From Pyrococcus furiosus DSM 3638 (lineage in GTDB: Archaea; Methanobacteriota_B; Thermococci; Thermococcales; Thermococcaceae): 64,000 nt of DNA. The stretch's first letter is position 1. Each line of letters starts with the position of its first letter. The position numbers and the translations under genes are program-made. The notes under the pieces are model-generated. The model was not told the DNA's origin. It saw only the letters and a list, made by a program, of their open reading frames with translations, and made no database searches. Location of the stretch: assembly GCF_000007305.1 (NCBI RefSeq), contig NC_003413.1:186001-250000 (forward strand), read 5' to 3'. Shown in pieces: positions 49,633-57,538 of the stretch.

Positions 49633-50793
49633 ATGATACTCCAAGTTGCACTTGATTTAACAGACATTGAGCAGGCTATTTCTATAGCAGAGAAAGCTGC
49701 ACGTGGTGGCGCTCACTGGTTAGAAGTCGGGACTCCCTTAATTAAGAAAGAAGGAATGCGTGCGGTAGAACTAATGAAAAGGAGATTCCCAGACAGGAAA
49801 ATTGTAGCAGATCTAAAGACCATGGATACTGGAGCCCTAGAAGTTGAGATGGCGGCGAGGCATGGTGCTGATGTAGTTTCAATTCTTGGAGTTGCAGATG
49901 ATAAAACAATAAAAGACGCCTTAGCTGTTGCAAGAAAATATGGTATAAAAGTAATGGTAGACTTAATCGGAGTGAAAGACAAAGTAAAGAGAGCAAAGGA
50001 ACTCGAAGAGATGGGGGTTCATTATATTCTCGTTCACACGGGAATAGATGAGCAGGCCCAGGGAAAGAGCCCACTTGAGGATTTAGAAAAAGTGGTCAAA
50101 GCTGTTAAGATTCCAGTGGCCGTGGCTGGTGGGTTAAATCTCGAGACAATTCCGAAGGTAATAGAGCTAGGGGCCACAATAATAGTAGTTGGAAGTGCAA
50201 TTACAAAGGCTAAGGATCCAGAAGAGGTTACTAGGAAAATTATAGATCTATTCTGGGATGAATACATGAGGACAATAAAAAAGGCCATGAAAGATATAAC
50301 TGAACACATAAACGAAGTTGCAGATAAGCTAAAATTGGAAGAGGTTAGGGGATTAGTTGATGCAATGATAGGTGCAAATAAGATCTTTATCTATGGAGCT
50401 GGAAGAAGTGGCCTTGTAGGCAAAGCCTTTGCAATGAGACTGATGCACCTCGACTTCAACGTCTATGTAGTTGGAGAAACAATAACGCCTGCATTTGAAG
50501 AAGGAGACCTGTTGATTGCTATTAGTGGTTCAGGTGAAACTAAGACTATCGTAGATGCCGCTGAGATTGCTAAGCAGCAAGGAGGAAAGGTAGTGGCAAT
50601 AACATCTTATAGGGACTCAACACTTGGAAAATTGGCCGATGTCGTAGTTGAGATCCCAGGAAGAACTAAGACTGATGTTCCAACAGATTACATAGCTCGT
50701 CAAATGCTCACCCAATACAAGTGGACTGCTCCAATGGGAACTCTATTTGAGGACTCTACCATGGTATTTCTCGATGGCGTAATAGCTTGCTAA
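49633..50793 (+). CDS. Fused 3-hexulose-6-phosphate synthase / 6-phospho-3-hexuloisomerase
   Basis: 386 residues from ATG 49633; the longer frame upstream lacks a better start. The HPS domain (about 1-210) is a barrel with LQVALDLTDIEQA, VADLKTMDTGALE and VAVAGGLNLETIP. The PHI domain (about 215-386) is a SIS fold with IYGAGRSGLVGKAFAMRL and AISGSGETKTIVDAA. In archaea lacking the oxidative pentose phosphate path it runs in reverse, turning fructose-6-phosphate into ribulose-5-phosphate and formaldehyde, which feeds PRPP synthesis. The fusion is typical of Thermococcales. Confidence 0.96.
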   Translation: MILQVALDLTDIEQAISIAEKAARGGAHWLEVGTPLIKKEGMRAVELMKRRFPDRKIVADLKTMDTGALEVEMAARHGADVVSILGVADDKTIKDALAVARKYGIKVMVDLIGVKDKVKRAKELEEMGVHYILVHTGIDEQAQGKSPLEDLEKVVKAVKIPVAVAGGLNLETIPKVIELGATIIVVGSAITKAKDPEEVTRKIIDLFWDEYMRTIKKAMKDITEHINEVADKLKLEEVRGLVDAMIGANKIFIYGAGRSGLVGKAFAMRLMHLDFNVYVVGETITPAFEEGDLLIAISGSGETKTIVDAAEIAKQQGGKVVAITSYRDSTLGKLADVVVEIPGRTKTDVPTDYIARQMLTQYKWTAPMGTLFEDSTMVFLDGVIAC

Positions 50794-50894
50794 TGGCCAC
50801 ATTCCAAAAGACGGAGAAAGATATGAAAAGGAAGCACGCTACTCTCGAGTAGTTTCCTATTCCCAATTTTCCCCATTTTACTGGAGGTGGGACT
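50794..50894. other. Spacer after HPS-PHI
   Basis: About 100 bases. A T-rich stretch CCCAATTTTCCCCATTTTA (about 50862-50880) may end the HPS-PHI transcript. CTGGAGGTGGG (50881-50891) is a strong ribosome site for the next gene. A 19-codon frame from ATG 50793 has no support. Confidence 0.4.
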
Positions 50895-51632
50895 ATAAAA
50901 AGAATATACATTGGTATTGGGGGAGCCCCTAATAAGATAGTTATGTCTATAGGTGATGAACAGGGGAAACGTTTCTATATAAACCCAACTAGTTATGTTG
51001 TTGCTCGCTCTTTATTTATAAAGAAGTTAAAGGACATGTTCTCTACTTTAGATAGTGATTCTCACATCTGGACAATTTTAGAAAATCGAAAAGTAGATCT
51101 TGAGATTCTGGAAATTTTACTTGATATACTTCCTTCGAAAGCTCTTAAAATTGCTTATCTTCTAACACCTGGGAAAGAATTAGTTTTTGAAGAAAAGCCG
51201 GAATGGTCTAATGAGTTTGAGACAGTCTTTTACGACTCTCTCTGGGATTTTCTCGATGAGAAAAAACCTCTGTGGGAGGCCTATAACAAGGCTGCGTCTA
51301 CAATAGGAGGCATGATATCTAGGCTCTATTACTATCTCGATAATCAAATGCTTGTTAACGTGGATTATGCCGACTTTCTTAACATTATAAGAGGGGGAAA
51401 TGTGGGGATTTTGAGGAGTTTAAATAGTATAAATTTTGATTGGCACTGGGGCATTTGGGAGAGAGGCCTTATAACTATTCTAGCTGGAAATGATATGCCC
51501 TTGGAGGATGTAATTTCAATTCTTAAGAAGTTTCAGGAAGTATTAAAAGAGAAGGATATAATTTGGGGGATAATGTCGGACAATCGGGCTAAAAATATTG
51601 AAGTACTTGCGCTACTGGTGAGAAAATGGTGA
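50895..51632 (+). CDS. Unknown protein, first gene of a four-gene operon; start uncertain
   Basis: 229 residues from ATG 50943, but the frame stays open and protein-like upstream (KRIYIGIGGAPNKIV), and the strong GGAGGTGGG at 50883-50891 lies at proper distance only from an AUA codon (50895) in this frame, giving 245 residues. No ATG, GTG or TTG fits. I know no family: it is acidic and mostly helical after about residue 40 (LEILEILLDILP, DVISILKKFQEVLKEKD), with many Trp. The IGIGGAPNK part looks like a glycine-rich nucleotide loop, but that is weak. It overlaps the HAD gene by seven bases. Confidence 0.7.
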   Translation: MKRIYIGIGGAPNKIVMSIGDEQGKRFYINPTSYVVARSLFIKKLKDMFSTLDSDSHIWTILENRKVDLEILEILLDILPSKALKIAYLLTPGKELVFEEKPEWSNEFETVFYDSLWDFLDEKKPLWEAYNKAASTIGGMISRLYYYLDNQMLVNVDYADFLNIIRGGNVGILRSLNSINFDWHWGIWERGLITILAGNDMPLEDVISILKKFQEVLKEKDIIWGIMSDNRAKNIEVLALLVRKW

Positions 51633-52285
51633 GGGTAATATTCTTTGATATTGATGGAACATTGCTGACGGAATGGCCCCTTGTAAAGTTAATGTTGCCT
51701 CAAGTTTATGAAATGCTAGCAAAAAAGCTGGGCGTGTCTAAGAAAGAGGCAAGAGAAATATTTTTAGGAGAGATTGAAAAAAGGAAGGGGACTTATGAAT
51801 GGTATGATTGGAATTTCTTCTTCTCTTACTTTAATCTACCTCTTCGTTATGAGGACTTCATTAGAAAGTATCCAGAGAAAATAGAACTTTACCCAGGAGT
51901 GAGGGAAGTTCTTAAAGAACTTTCCGGTAAATACAAGCTGGGAATAATTACAAGTGGCCCTCACTACCAGCTTCTCAAGCTCAAGGTTACGGATATAGAT
52001 AAGTTCTTTGATGTCATAATAACGAGGGATGATGTTAAGGCAGTGAAGCCAAGCCCTAAAATTTTTCTTGCAGGATTGGAAAGAGTTAGAGCAAAGCCTA
52101 CTGAAAGCTTGATGGTTGGGGATAGTTTGGAAAATGACATACTGGGGGCCAAGGCCCTCGGATTTAAGACCGTTTGGATAAATAGGGGAAGGGAGAAAGG
52201 TTTTAATTTACCCGACTTTGAAATCTATGAAATGAAGGAACTAATTAGAGTTGTGGAGGTGGCTGAAAATGAAAAAGATATTTGA
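51626..52285 (+). CDS. HAD-family phosphatase
   Basis: 219 residues. The nucleophile and acid Asp are D8 and D10 (FFDIDGTLL), motif II is GIITSGPHYQ, the Lys of motif III is in DVKAVKPSPKIFL, and motif IV is MVGDSLENDILGAKALG. A four-helix C1 cap lies about 16-85. It is a small-molecule phosphatase like the phosphoglycolate phosphatase group; the substrate is unknown. It overlaps the genes on both sides (7 and 17 bases), so all four are translated together. Confidence 0.88.
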   Translation: MVRVIFFDIDGTLLTEWPLVKLMLPQVYEMLAKKLGVSKKEAREIFLGEIEKRKGTYEWYDWNFFFSYFNLPLRYEDFIRKYPEKIELYPGVREVLKELSGKYKLGIITSGPHYQLLKLKVTDIDKFFDVIITRDDVKAVKPSPKIFLAGLERVRAKPTESLMVGDSLENDILGAKALGFKTVWINRGREKGFNLPDFEIYEMKELIRVVEVAENEKDI

Positions 52286-52451
52286 AAAGGAGGGCATATT
52301 TGTCAACTATAAGGAGAAAGTTGTGAAGACAGCTAGAGATGATGTGTTAATTCATAGGGAAGAAAACCCTACAAGGCTGTGGTGGGAATTAAAAGAGGCC
52401 ATTAAAGGTAAGAAAGTAAAAATAGTGGTATATGAGGTTGAAGATAAATGA
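52269..52451 (+). CDS. Small 60-residue protein, unknown
   Basis: 60 residues from ATG 52269, with GGAGGTGG at 52255-52262 inside the end of the HAD gene. It is basic and soluble (MKKIFEKEGIFVNYKEKVV, then TRLWWELKEAIKGKKVKIV), with no Cys and a Trp pair. No family is recognised. Its stop overlaps the next ATG by four bases. Tight coupling and a good ribosome site argue that it is a real gene, perhaps a partner of the proteins beside it. Confidence 0.75.
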   Translation: MKKIFEKEGIFVNYKEKVVKTARDDVLIHREENPTRLWWELKEAIKGKKVKIVVYEVEDK

Positions 52452-53236
52452 TAGAGCACCTCATTGCCACCGATGTTGGAAATAGAGGAGTTTCCAATTT
52501 CTATTTGAAGCTCAAGCATAACAATCCTAACTATTTTGACAATGCATTAAGTTTGATTGAGAAAAATAAGGAGAAAGTATTGATAGTTTCCGCTTTTCCT
52601 ATCCCTCCTTTAATGATTCCTGAAACTGATGGTCCTCCAGGGGCTCTAGCTTTGGCTCTTGCCATAGAGGAAGTAGGGGGCAAGGCAATAATTCTAACAG
52701 AGGACATTGTGAAAGATGCCCTAAAATCTTTTTACAAAAATATAATAACAGAATTTCCTAAAGACCTAAACTATTCTCTTTTAATAAGCATTGAGACCCC
52801 TGGGAGGAATAAAGAGGGCAAATACTACTCCTTTTCTGGTTTAGAAGTTAATGTTAGACCTTACGATTCCCTCTTCATTGAAGGTAATAAGTTGGGAATA
52901 CCGACAATCGGAATCGGCGATGGTGGAAATGAGATTGGGATGGGGAACTTGGAATTATCTGGGAAATATTATTCTGTAGTAAAGACTACAGAGCTAATAG
53001 TGGCAGGAGTGTCGAACTGGGGGGCTTATGGTTTGGTTGCAGCTCTTTCGATTATGGAAGGAAGAAACCTCCTAAGAGAATTTGACGAGGAGGAGGTTGT
53101 TAAGGCACTCGTAAATGAGGGCCTTATTGATGGGATAACAAAAAGGCGAGAGTTAAGTGTGGATGGCATTCCACTATCCTTTCATAAAAAATTCATGGAG
53201 CTTTTGAATGCCCTTATTGAGATTAAAATTAAATGA
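52448..53236 (+). CDS. DUF4392 protein, D-glutamate cyclase-like
   Basis: 262 residues. The motifs PETDGPPGALALALAIE, PTIGIGDGGNEIGMG and AGVSNWGAYGLVAALS match the DUF4392 group, to which the C-terminal domain of mammalian D-glutamate cyclase belongs; that enzyme makes 5-oxo-D-proline from D-glutamate. A similar reaction here is only inferred. Its Gly- and Asp-rich loops suggest a metal or nucleotide site. It ends the four-gene operon and overlaps the convergent HD gene by eight bases. Confidence 0.8.
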   Translation: MIEHLIATDVGNRGVSNFYLKLKHNNPNYFDNALSLIEKNKEKVLIVSAFPIPPLMIPETDGPPGALALALAIEEVGGKAIILTEDIVKDALKSFYKNIITEFPKDLNYSLLISIETPGRNKEGKYYSFSGLEVNVRPYDSLFIEGNKLGIPTIGIGDGGNEIGMGNLELSGKYYSVVKTTELIVAGVSNWGAYGLVAALSIMEGRNLLREFDEEEVVKALVNEGLIDGITKRRELSVDGIPLSFHKKFMELLNALIEIKIK

Positions 53237-53843
53237 GTTCTTTCTTTAGTATATTTACAAACTCTTCTACAATTTTGTGCCTTTCCTGGGCAATCCTTTT
53301 CCCAGTCTCAGTGTACATTAAATCCTTAAGCCTTAGTATTTTCTCTTCGAAGTGTTTTATTGAATCTTCTATAGATCTCCCTTTTTCTCCAGCATACATA
53401 AATACACGGGCAATCCCAATGGCTCCTAGGGCGTCTATTTTGTCAGCATCGCTCAGAATCTTTGCCTCGAGAGTCCTTGGCTCTATATTAGTTGAAAACC
53501 GATGAGCTTCAATTGCATGGGCAACTTCATCAACGTGTGGATACCTAAGCTTTGAGAGAAAACTACGAACAATTCTTGCTCCCTCCTGAGCATGATCTTT
53601 TATCCTCCCCTTGTCCTCCAGCGGCCTAGCTATATCATGAAGGATAGCTGCCAGGGCTAAAACTTCTAGATTTGCTCCCTCCACTCTTCCAATTTGGAGG
53701 GCTAAATCTAGAACTCTTATCGTATGTGATAGTCCGTGGCTACCTTCTCCTAGCATTGATTCTGCAAGTTCACAGGCCTTTTCTATGATAAAGGGAACTT
53801 CAGCAAAATACCTTCTTAACACTTCTTCGCACCTTTTGTTCAC
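53229..53843 (-). CDS. HD-domain phosphohydrolase
   Basis: 204 residues from GTG 53843, with GGAGGG seven bases before. The HD fold is seen in EGSHGLSHTIRVLDLA (first His), ILHDIARP (H69, D70), AHAIEAHRF and the last Asp in LSDADKIDALG. The order matches YedJ/YpgQ-type HD proteins that act on nucleotides, but the substrate is not known. It faces the GNAT gene with a short shared promoter region of about 50 bases. Confidence 0.88.
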   Translation of the reverse strand: MNKRCEEVLRRYFAEVPFIIEKACELAESMLGEGSHGLSHTIRVLDLALQIGRVEGANLEVLALAAILHDIARPLEDKGRIKDHAQEGARIVRSFLSKLRYPHVDEVAHAIEAHRFSTNIEPRTLEAKILSDADKIDALGAIGIARVFMYAGEKGRSIEDSIKHFEEKILRLKDLMYTETGKRIAQERHKIVEEFVNILKKELI

Positions 53844-53859
53844 ATTGATTCCCTCCGAT

Positions 53860-53892
53860 ATTATTTTAAATATGAGTCAGGAGATTTCTCTG
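53860..53892 (+). promoter_or_regulatory. GNAT gene promoter
   Basis: TTTTAAATA at about 53864-53871 lies some 25 bases before ATG 53893, the spacing of a leaderless archaeal mRNA. AGGAGA at about 53879-53884 could instead be a weak ribosome site for the same ATG. Confidence 0.4.
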
Positions 53893-54377
53893 ATGGTTGA
53901 GGTTAAAATTGAGAAGCTTAAAAATCTTGACGAGAAAACATTGAGGGAACTAATTGACGTTTATATGAGCGGATATAAGGGACTAGAAGAATATGGAGGA
54001 GAGGGCGAAGATTACGCTAGAGAATACATTCAGTGGTGCTGGAGAAGGGCTCAAGATGGTTTTTTTGTTGCAAAGGTTGGTGATAAAATAGTGGGCTTCA
54101 TAGTGTGTGTGACTGTGATTGGTATAGCAGATTTGAGGGTAAGATTGTGGGGGCAATCCATGAGTTTGTAATTGCTAAAGAGTGGCAGGGAAAAGGGATT
54201 GGAAAGAAGCTTTTGATGACATGTCTCGACTTCTTGGAGAAGTGTAGTGACACAATTGAGCTTTGGGTAGGGGAGAAGAATTTTGGGGCGATGAAACTCT
54301 ATGAAAAGTTTGGGTTTGTACCAGTTGGTAAGAAGGGGATATGGGTTAGGATGGTGAGACGAAGACAAAATTTATAA
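53893..54377 (+). pseudogene. GNAT acetyltransferase split by a frameshift in a GT repeat
   Basis: Two frames together make one GNAT protein of about 160 residues. The first (from ATG 53893) runs MVEVKIEKLKNLDEK to DGFFVAKVGDKIVGFIVC, then changes to unlike residues. The second, in another frame, goes on with DCDWYSRFEGKIVGAIHEF, the acetyl-CoA loop EWQGKGIGKKLL and the last strands GAMKLYEKFGFVPVG. Deleting two bases from the repeat GTGTGTGTG at 54103-54111 restores one frame without loss. Slippage in the genome or a sequencing error are both possible. If real, the protein lacks its cofactor loop. Confidence 0.8.
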
Positions 54378-54379
54378 AT
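54371..54379 (+). promoter_or_regulatory. tRNA-Arg promoter TATA box
   Basis: TTTATAAAT ends about 27 bases before the first base of the tRNA, the standard archaeal box A spacing. Confidence 0.6.
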
Positions 54380-54405
54380 CCATCTAATAACCCATTTTCG
54401 GATGC

Positions 54406-54482
<77 letters not shown>

Positions 54483-54483
54483 A

Positions 54484-55061
54484 CTACTTTTGCTCTATTT
54501 TCAAGATATAGAATTCTTCCCATTGGAACACTATTATAAAATCATTTTCAAAATCTTCGACTGTGGCGTTGAAGCTCTTTTTAGTGTAGGGATCTAAAAT
54601 TAAATACTTCAAGTTGTATTTTTCGATGATTTCCTTTCTCTTGAATTGGAATGAGCTCCTTGGGATTTGGGAACAGTTGAGATTTTAATAATAAGAAGGA
54701 CACTGAACCTAGCAGAAGTCCCCCATATTTCTCATCTAGTTCTTCCCCGAGCTTATACCATGCAAAAACCATTAGCAGTGCGAAGACGAGAGAGGTTCAG
54801 ATCATTAGGTTCCAAATTGAGAGGTGAGTTATTCTTGCCAAAAGGGCTATTAACGCGTGATACAAAAAAGGGTACCAGTTTGGAGGGACATTGTAATGCT
54901 GATCTAGGAATGGATTCCTGCCAAGGTAAATTCCTCTAATCATGGCCATGTGAATTATCGTATCTCCTCCATTTCCTCCAACAGGGATTTTTCCTTCCAT
55001 AAATAACTGAAAAATTTACGACAAAGGCAATCAATAGGAGCCAAAATAACTTTTTATTCAT
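54484..55061 (-). pseudogene. Decayed tandem copy of the membrane protein gene upstream
   Basis: Pieces in several frames match the intact protein at 54936-56576. From ATG 55061 the frame starts MNKKLFWLLLIAFVV. After a frameshift near 54995, GGDTIIHMAMIRGIYLGRN and FLDQHYNVPPNWYPFLYH match GGDTLVHAAIARGIYLGRN and FLDQTYNVYPSWYPFLYH. After another shift YGGLLLGSVSF and LFPNPKELIPI match. At about 54640 a large internal deletion joins to KEIIEKYNLKYLILDPYTK, equal to the C-terminal KAKIISKYKIKYIVLDTF, and the frame ends at TAG 54484. This is a dead duplicate of which about one third of the DNA remains. Confidence 0.8.
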
Positions 55062-56576
55062 CCTGATTTCCCCTTTATTGGTGTATGTAATATTTAAGTT
55101 TACTCTCAAAATAGTCACATTTTCAACTTTATATACTGGCTCAGCAATGCAGGACATGTCTTTTACTTCCCATCGCTTGTATACAAAAGTATCAAGAACA
55201 ATGTATTTAATTTTGTATTTGGAGATTATTTTTGCTTTTTCTTTGCAATCTGCAGTAAACAGTAGTTCTAAGTCTTTGCGCCGAATTTCATTGTCTAAAA
55301 ATGTGTTACCATGACCGTAAAGAGTTGCCATGATTGGTCGTCCTGTTAAGGCATTAATCATCATTCCAGCTTCTTCACTGGTCGCAATAAGATTATCTCT
55401 CTCCGTATTTGCTTTTATCCACTCTGAAACTTCGATAAAGTGTTCTTCTGGGAAGTATTCCTTGAGTTCAAATTCAGAAACCCATATAAATGGATCTCTT
55501 TTAATGGCTTCCCAAAAATTTAGTGCTGAGGCTATTGGAATTAGGAATAAGAGTATTCCAAGGAAAATTGTCTTTATGTCTTTTGAGGTAATTTTAATTT
55601 CTGAAATTCCGTAGGCACTTAAGAGGAGATATATTGTAGGGAGAGGAACGGTAAACCTTGTGGACCATATTTGTATTCCAAATGGTTTTAATGATTCGGG
55701 AAGCAATCTCAAGCCCCATATCGTCACTACAGATAAAAACAATACTGTGCCTTCATAATCCCTGCGCTTATAGAATTTATATAGGGAAAGCAGCAGAAAT
55801 GGGACCAAGTAAATAGGGGGAAGTAAGCTTAGAAGTTTCTTTTCTAGGGTGTCTGTTTTCCAGAAGGCGTATATATCCTCAACTTTTGGAATAATGTGAT
55901 CCGCATGGGAAATTATGTTAATTGCAAATGGGAGGAAAACTATGGTTGATATTAAGAGAGGAGTTATAACTTCCTTTCTTCTTGTAAAAATGTAAACTGT
56001 TAAAGGTAGAACAAAAAGTGGAAACATTGAAGCGTAGTGAGACCAGAGCCCAAGTCCTAAGATAATGCCAGAAAGTACCCACCTCTCTTTTACGAAGTAC
56101 AATATAAAAAGAGCTCCAAAGATAGGTATTAGTTCTTTTGGGTTTGGATAACGGTGAAAGGGCAAAAACATTAATGAAAATGCCATTGCCATTATACCAG
56201 CAGTGCTTCCCCAGAGATTTTTCGCAACATAAAAGAAGACGATACATCCAAGTATTGCAAGCGTTGCTTGCAGCAATAGCATAGCCCCTTCTATTGAAAT
56301 TTGAAAGACTTTGGAAGTGACTGCAACTATTAAGTGGTATAGAAATGGGTACCAGCTTGGATACACATTGTATGTCTGATCTAGAAAGGGATTCCTACCG
56401 AGGTATATCCCCCTAGCAATTGCTGCATGAACAAGTGTGTCTCCTCCTATAATGTACCCAGGAAGGGTTTTCCTTGTTAGGAAATATGGAAGTGTAATAA
56501 GCATTGCAATGAGGATAAGGTAGATACTGATAATTTTTTCAGTCCCCTCCTTCATTCTTGTCCCTATTTGAGGCAT
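54936..56576 (-). CDS. Polytopic membrane protein, GT-C/oligosaccharyltransferase-like
   Basis: 546 residues from ATG 56576 (ATG 56555 is an alternative). About ten to twelve hydrophobic helices fill residues 15-390, followed by an external C-terminal part. GGDTLVHAAIARGIYLGRN in the first loop after helix 1, with its acidic residue, resembles the first-loop acid motif of GT-C enzymes such as STT3/AglB or PMT; YPNPKELIPI and TSEEAGMMINALTGRPIMA follow. It lacks a WWDYG motif, so it is not a standard AglB. The last 41 residues are the start of the decayed copy behind it, since no stop parts them; the natural end was probably near 55062. Confidence 0.75.
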   Translation of the reverse strand: MPQIGTRMKEGTEKIISIYLILIAMLITLPYFLTRKTLPGYIIGGDTLVHAAIARGIYLGRNPFLDQTYNVYPSWYPFLYHLIVAVTSKVFQISIEGAMLLLQATLAILGCIVFFYVAKNLWGSTAGIMAMAFSLMFLPFHRYPNPKELIPIFGALFILYFVKERWVLSGIILGLGLWSHYASMFPLFVLPLTVYIFTRRKEVITPLLISTIVFLPFAINIISHADHIIPKVEDIYAFWKTDTLEKKLLSLLPPIYLVPFLLLSLYKFYKRRDYEGTVLFLSVVTIWGLRLLPESLKPFGIQIWSTRFTVPLPTIYLLLSAYGISEIKITSKDIKTIFLGILLFLIPIASALNFWEAIKRDPFIWVSEFELKEYFPEEHFIEVSEWIKANTERDNLIATSEEAGMMINALTGRPIMATLYGHGNTFLDNEIRRKDLELLFTADCKEKAKIISKYKIKYIVLDTFVYKRWEVKDMSCIAEPVYKVENVTILRVNLNITYTNKGEIRMNKKLFWLLLIAFVVNFSVIYGRKNPCWRKWRRYDNSHGHD

Positions 56577-56645
56577 TCATAGAAAAAGTTTTAACTTTCT
56601 TTGTAAACTTTAATCAGAACGTTAAAATATGGAGGGTGTAATGGA

Positions 56646-57224
56646 ATGACTAAAAGGGTCAAGGTAATAACTGATCCTGAGGTTATAAAAGTAATGCTAG
56701 AAGATACTAGGAGAAAAATTCTCCAGCTGTTGAGGAACAGGGAAATGACGATTTCACAGCTCAGCGAAATCCTGGGAAAAATGCCACAGACTATTTACCA
56801 CCATATTGAAAAGCTCAAGGAAGCTGGATTAGTTGAAGTGAAGAGAACAGAAATGAAAGGTAATTTAGTGGAGAAGTACTATGGAAGGACTGCAGACGTG
56901 TTTTACATAAACCTATACATGGGAGATGAGGAGCTAAGGTACTTAGCCCGTTCAAGATTAAAAACAAAGCTCGATATATTCAAAAAGCTCGGCTATAAGT
57001 TTGATGAAGAAGAGCTCTTGAATGTCATGGACAGAATTCTTGAAAAGGAGCATGAGGTAAAGGTTGAAATCTCTAAGGAAATAGAGAATGTCGAAGATTC
57101 TTTAAAAGAATTTTCAAACGAGGATATTATCCATGCAATCGAATGGCTTGCAATGGCAAGGCTTGCTCAGGATGAGGAGTACATCGAACTAGTTAAAAAG
57201 CTTGGTCAAATTTTGAAAAGGTGA
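56646..57224 (+). CDS. ArsR-type winged-helix regulator
   Basis: 192 residues. The N-terminal winged helix (about 10-85) has DTRRKILQLLRNREMTISQLSEIL and the recognition helix PQTIYHHIEKLKEAGLVEVKR. The C-terminal half is charged and helical and probably makes the dimer and the sensing part. No Cys or His metal site of classic ArsR is present. ATG 56646 follows GGAGGGTGTAATGG; an out-of-frame ATG at 56641 ends at once. DUF211 and a second regulator follow on the same strand. Confidence 0.9.
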   Translation: MTKRVKVITDPEVIKVMLEDTRRKILQLLRNREMTISQLSEILGKMPQTIYHHIEKLKEAGLVEVKRTEMKGNLVEKYYGRTADVFYINLYMGDEELRYLARSRLKTKLDIFKKLGYKFDEEELLNVMDRILEKEHEVKVEISKEIENVEDSLKEFSNEDIIHAIEWLAMARLAQDEEYIELVKKLGQILKR

Positions 57225-57232
57225 GAGGAGAA

Positions 57233-57538
57233 ATGGGCAAAGGAATAAGGTTGCTAGTGTTGGACGTTTTAAAACCTCACCAGCCCCTAGTTACTGAGTT
57301 AGCACTGGGGCTGAGTGAGTTAGAGGGTGTTGATGGAGTTAACATAACTTTGGTTGAGATTGACAAGGAGACTGAGAACGTTAAAGTCACAATAGTAGGA
57401 GACAATTTGAATTATGAAGAGATAGTTAGAACGATAGAAGAATTTGGAGGAGTTGTGCACAGTATTGACATGGTCGCCGCTGGTAAAAGGATAATTGAAG
57501 AGGGGGAAACTCCTCAAGATAAGTTGGAGGAGTACTAA
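57233..57538 (+). CDS. DUF211 protein
   Basis: 101 residues from ATG 57233, after GAGAGGAGAA. The start KGIRLLVLDVLKPHQPLVTELALGL and the end GGVVHSIDMVAAGK fit DUF211, small archaeal ferredoxin-fold proteins that form rings and have no proven function. It lies between two regulators and overlaps the second start by one base (TAATG), so it may be a ligand-binding partner. GTG 57221 is an alternative start. Confidence 0.88.
   Translation: MGKGIRLLVLDVLKPHQPLVTELALGLSELEGVDGVNITLVEIDKETENVKVTIVGDNLNYEEIVRTIEEFGGVVHSIDMVAAGKRIIEEGETPQDKLEEY

Noticed and set aside
50793-50852. 19-codon frame starting at the stop of HPS-PHI (TAATG)
   Set aside because: No similarity, no hydrophobic or other clear feature, and T-rich terminator-like DNA follows.
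53785-53892. Upstream extension of the GNAT frame to ATG 53785
   Set aside because: It runs through the start of the divergent HD gene and across the TATA box, and its residues are not GNAT-like.
54581-54772. Short minus-strand frame after the tRNA read as a new gene
   Set aside because: Its LFPNPKELIPI part matches the intact membrane protein; it is a fragment of the decayed copy.
54797-55000. Short minus-strand frame with IRGIYLGRNPFLDQ read as an independent protein
   Set aside because: It is a second fragment of the same decayed copy and has no good ribosome site.
57221-57232. GTG 57221 as start of the DUF211 protein
   Set aside because: It would place the start inside the ribosome site; ATG 57233 is better spaced and fits the family start.
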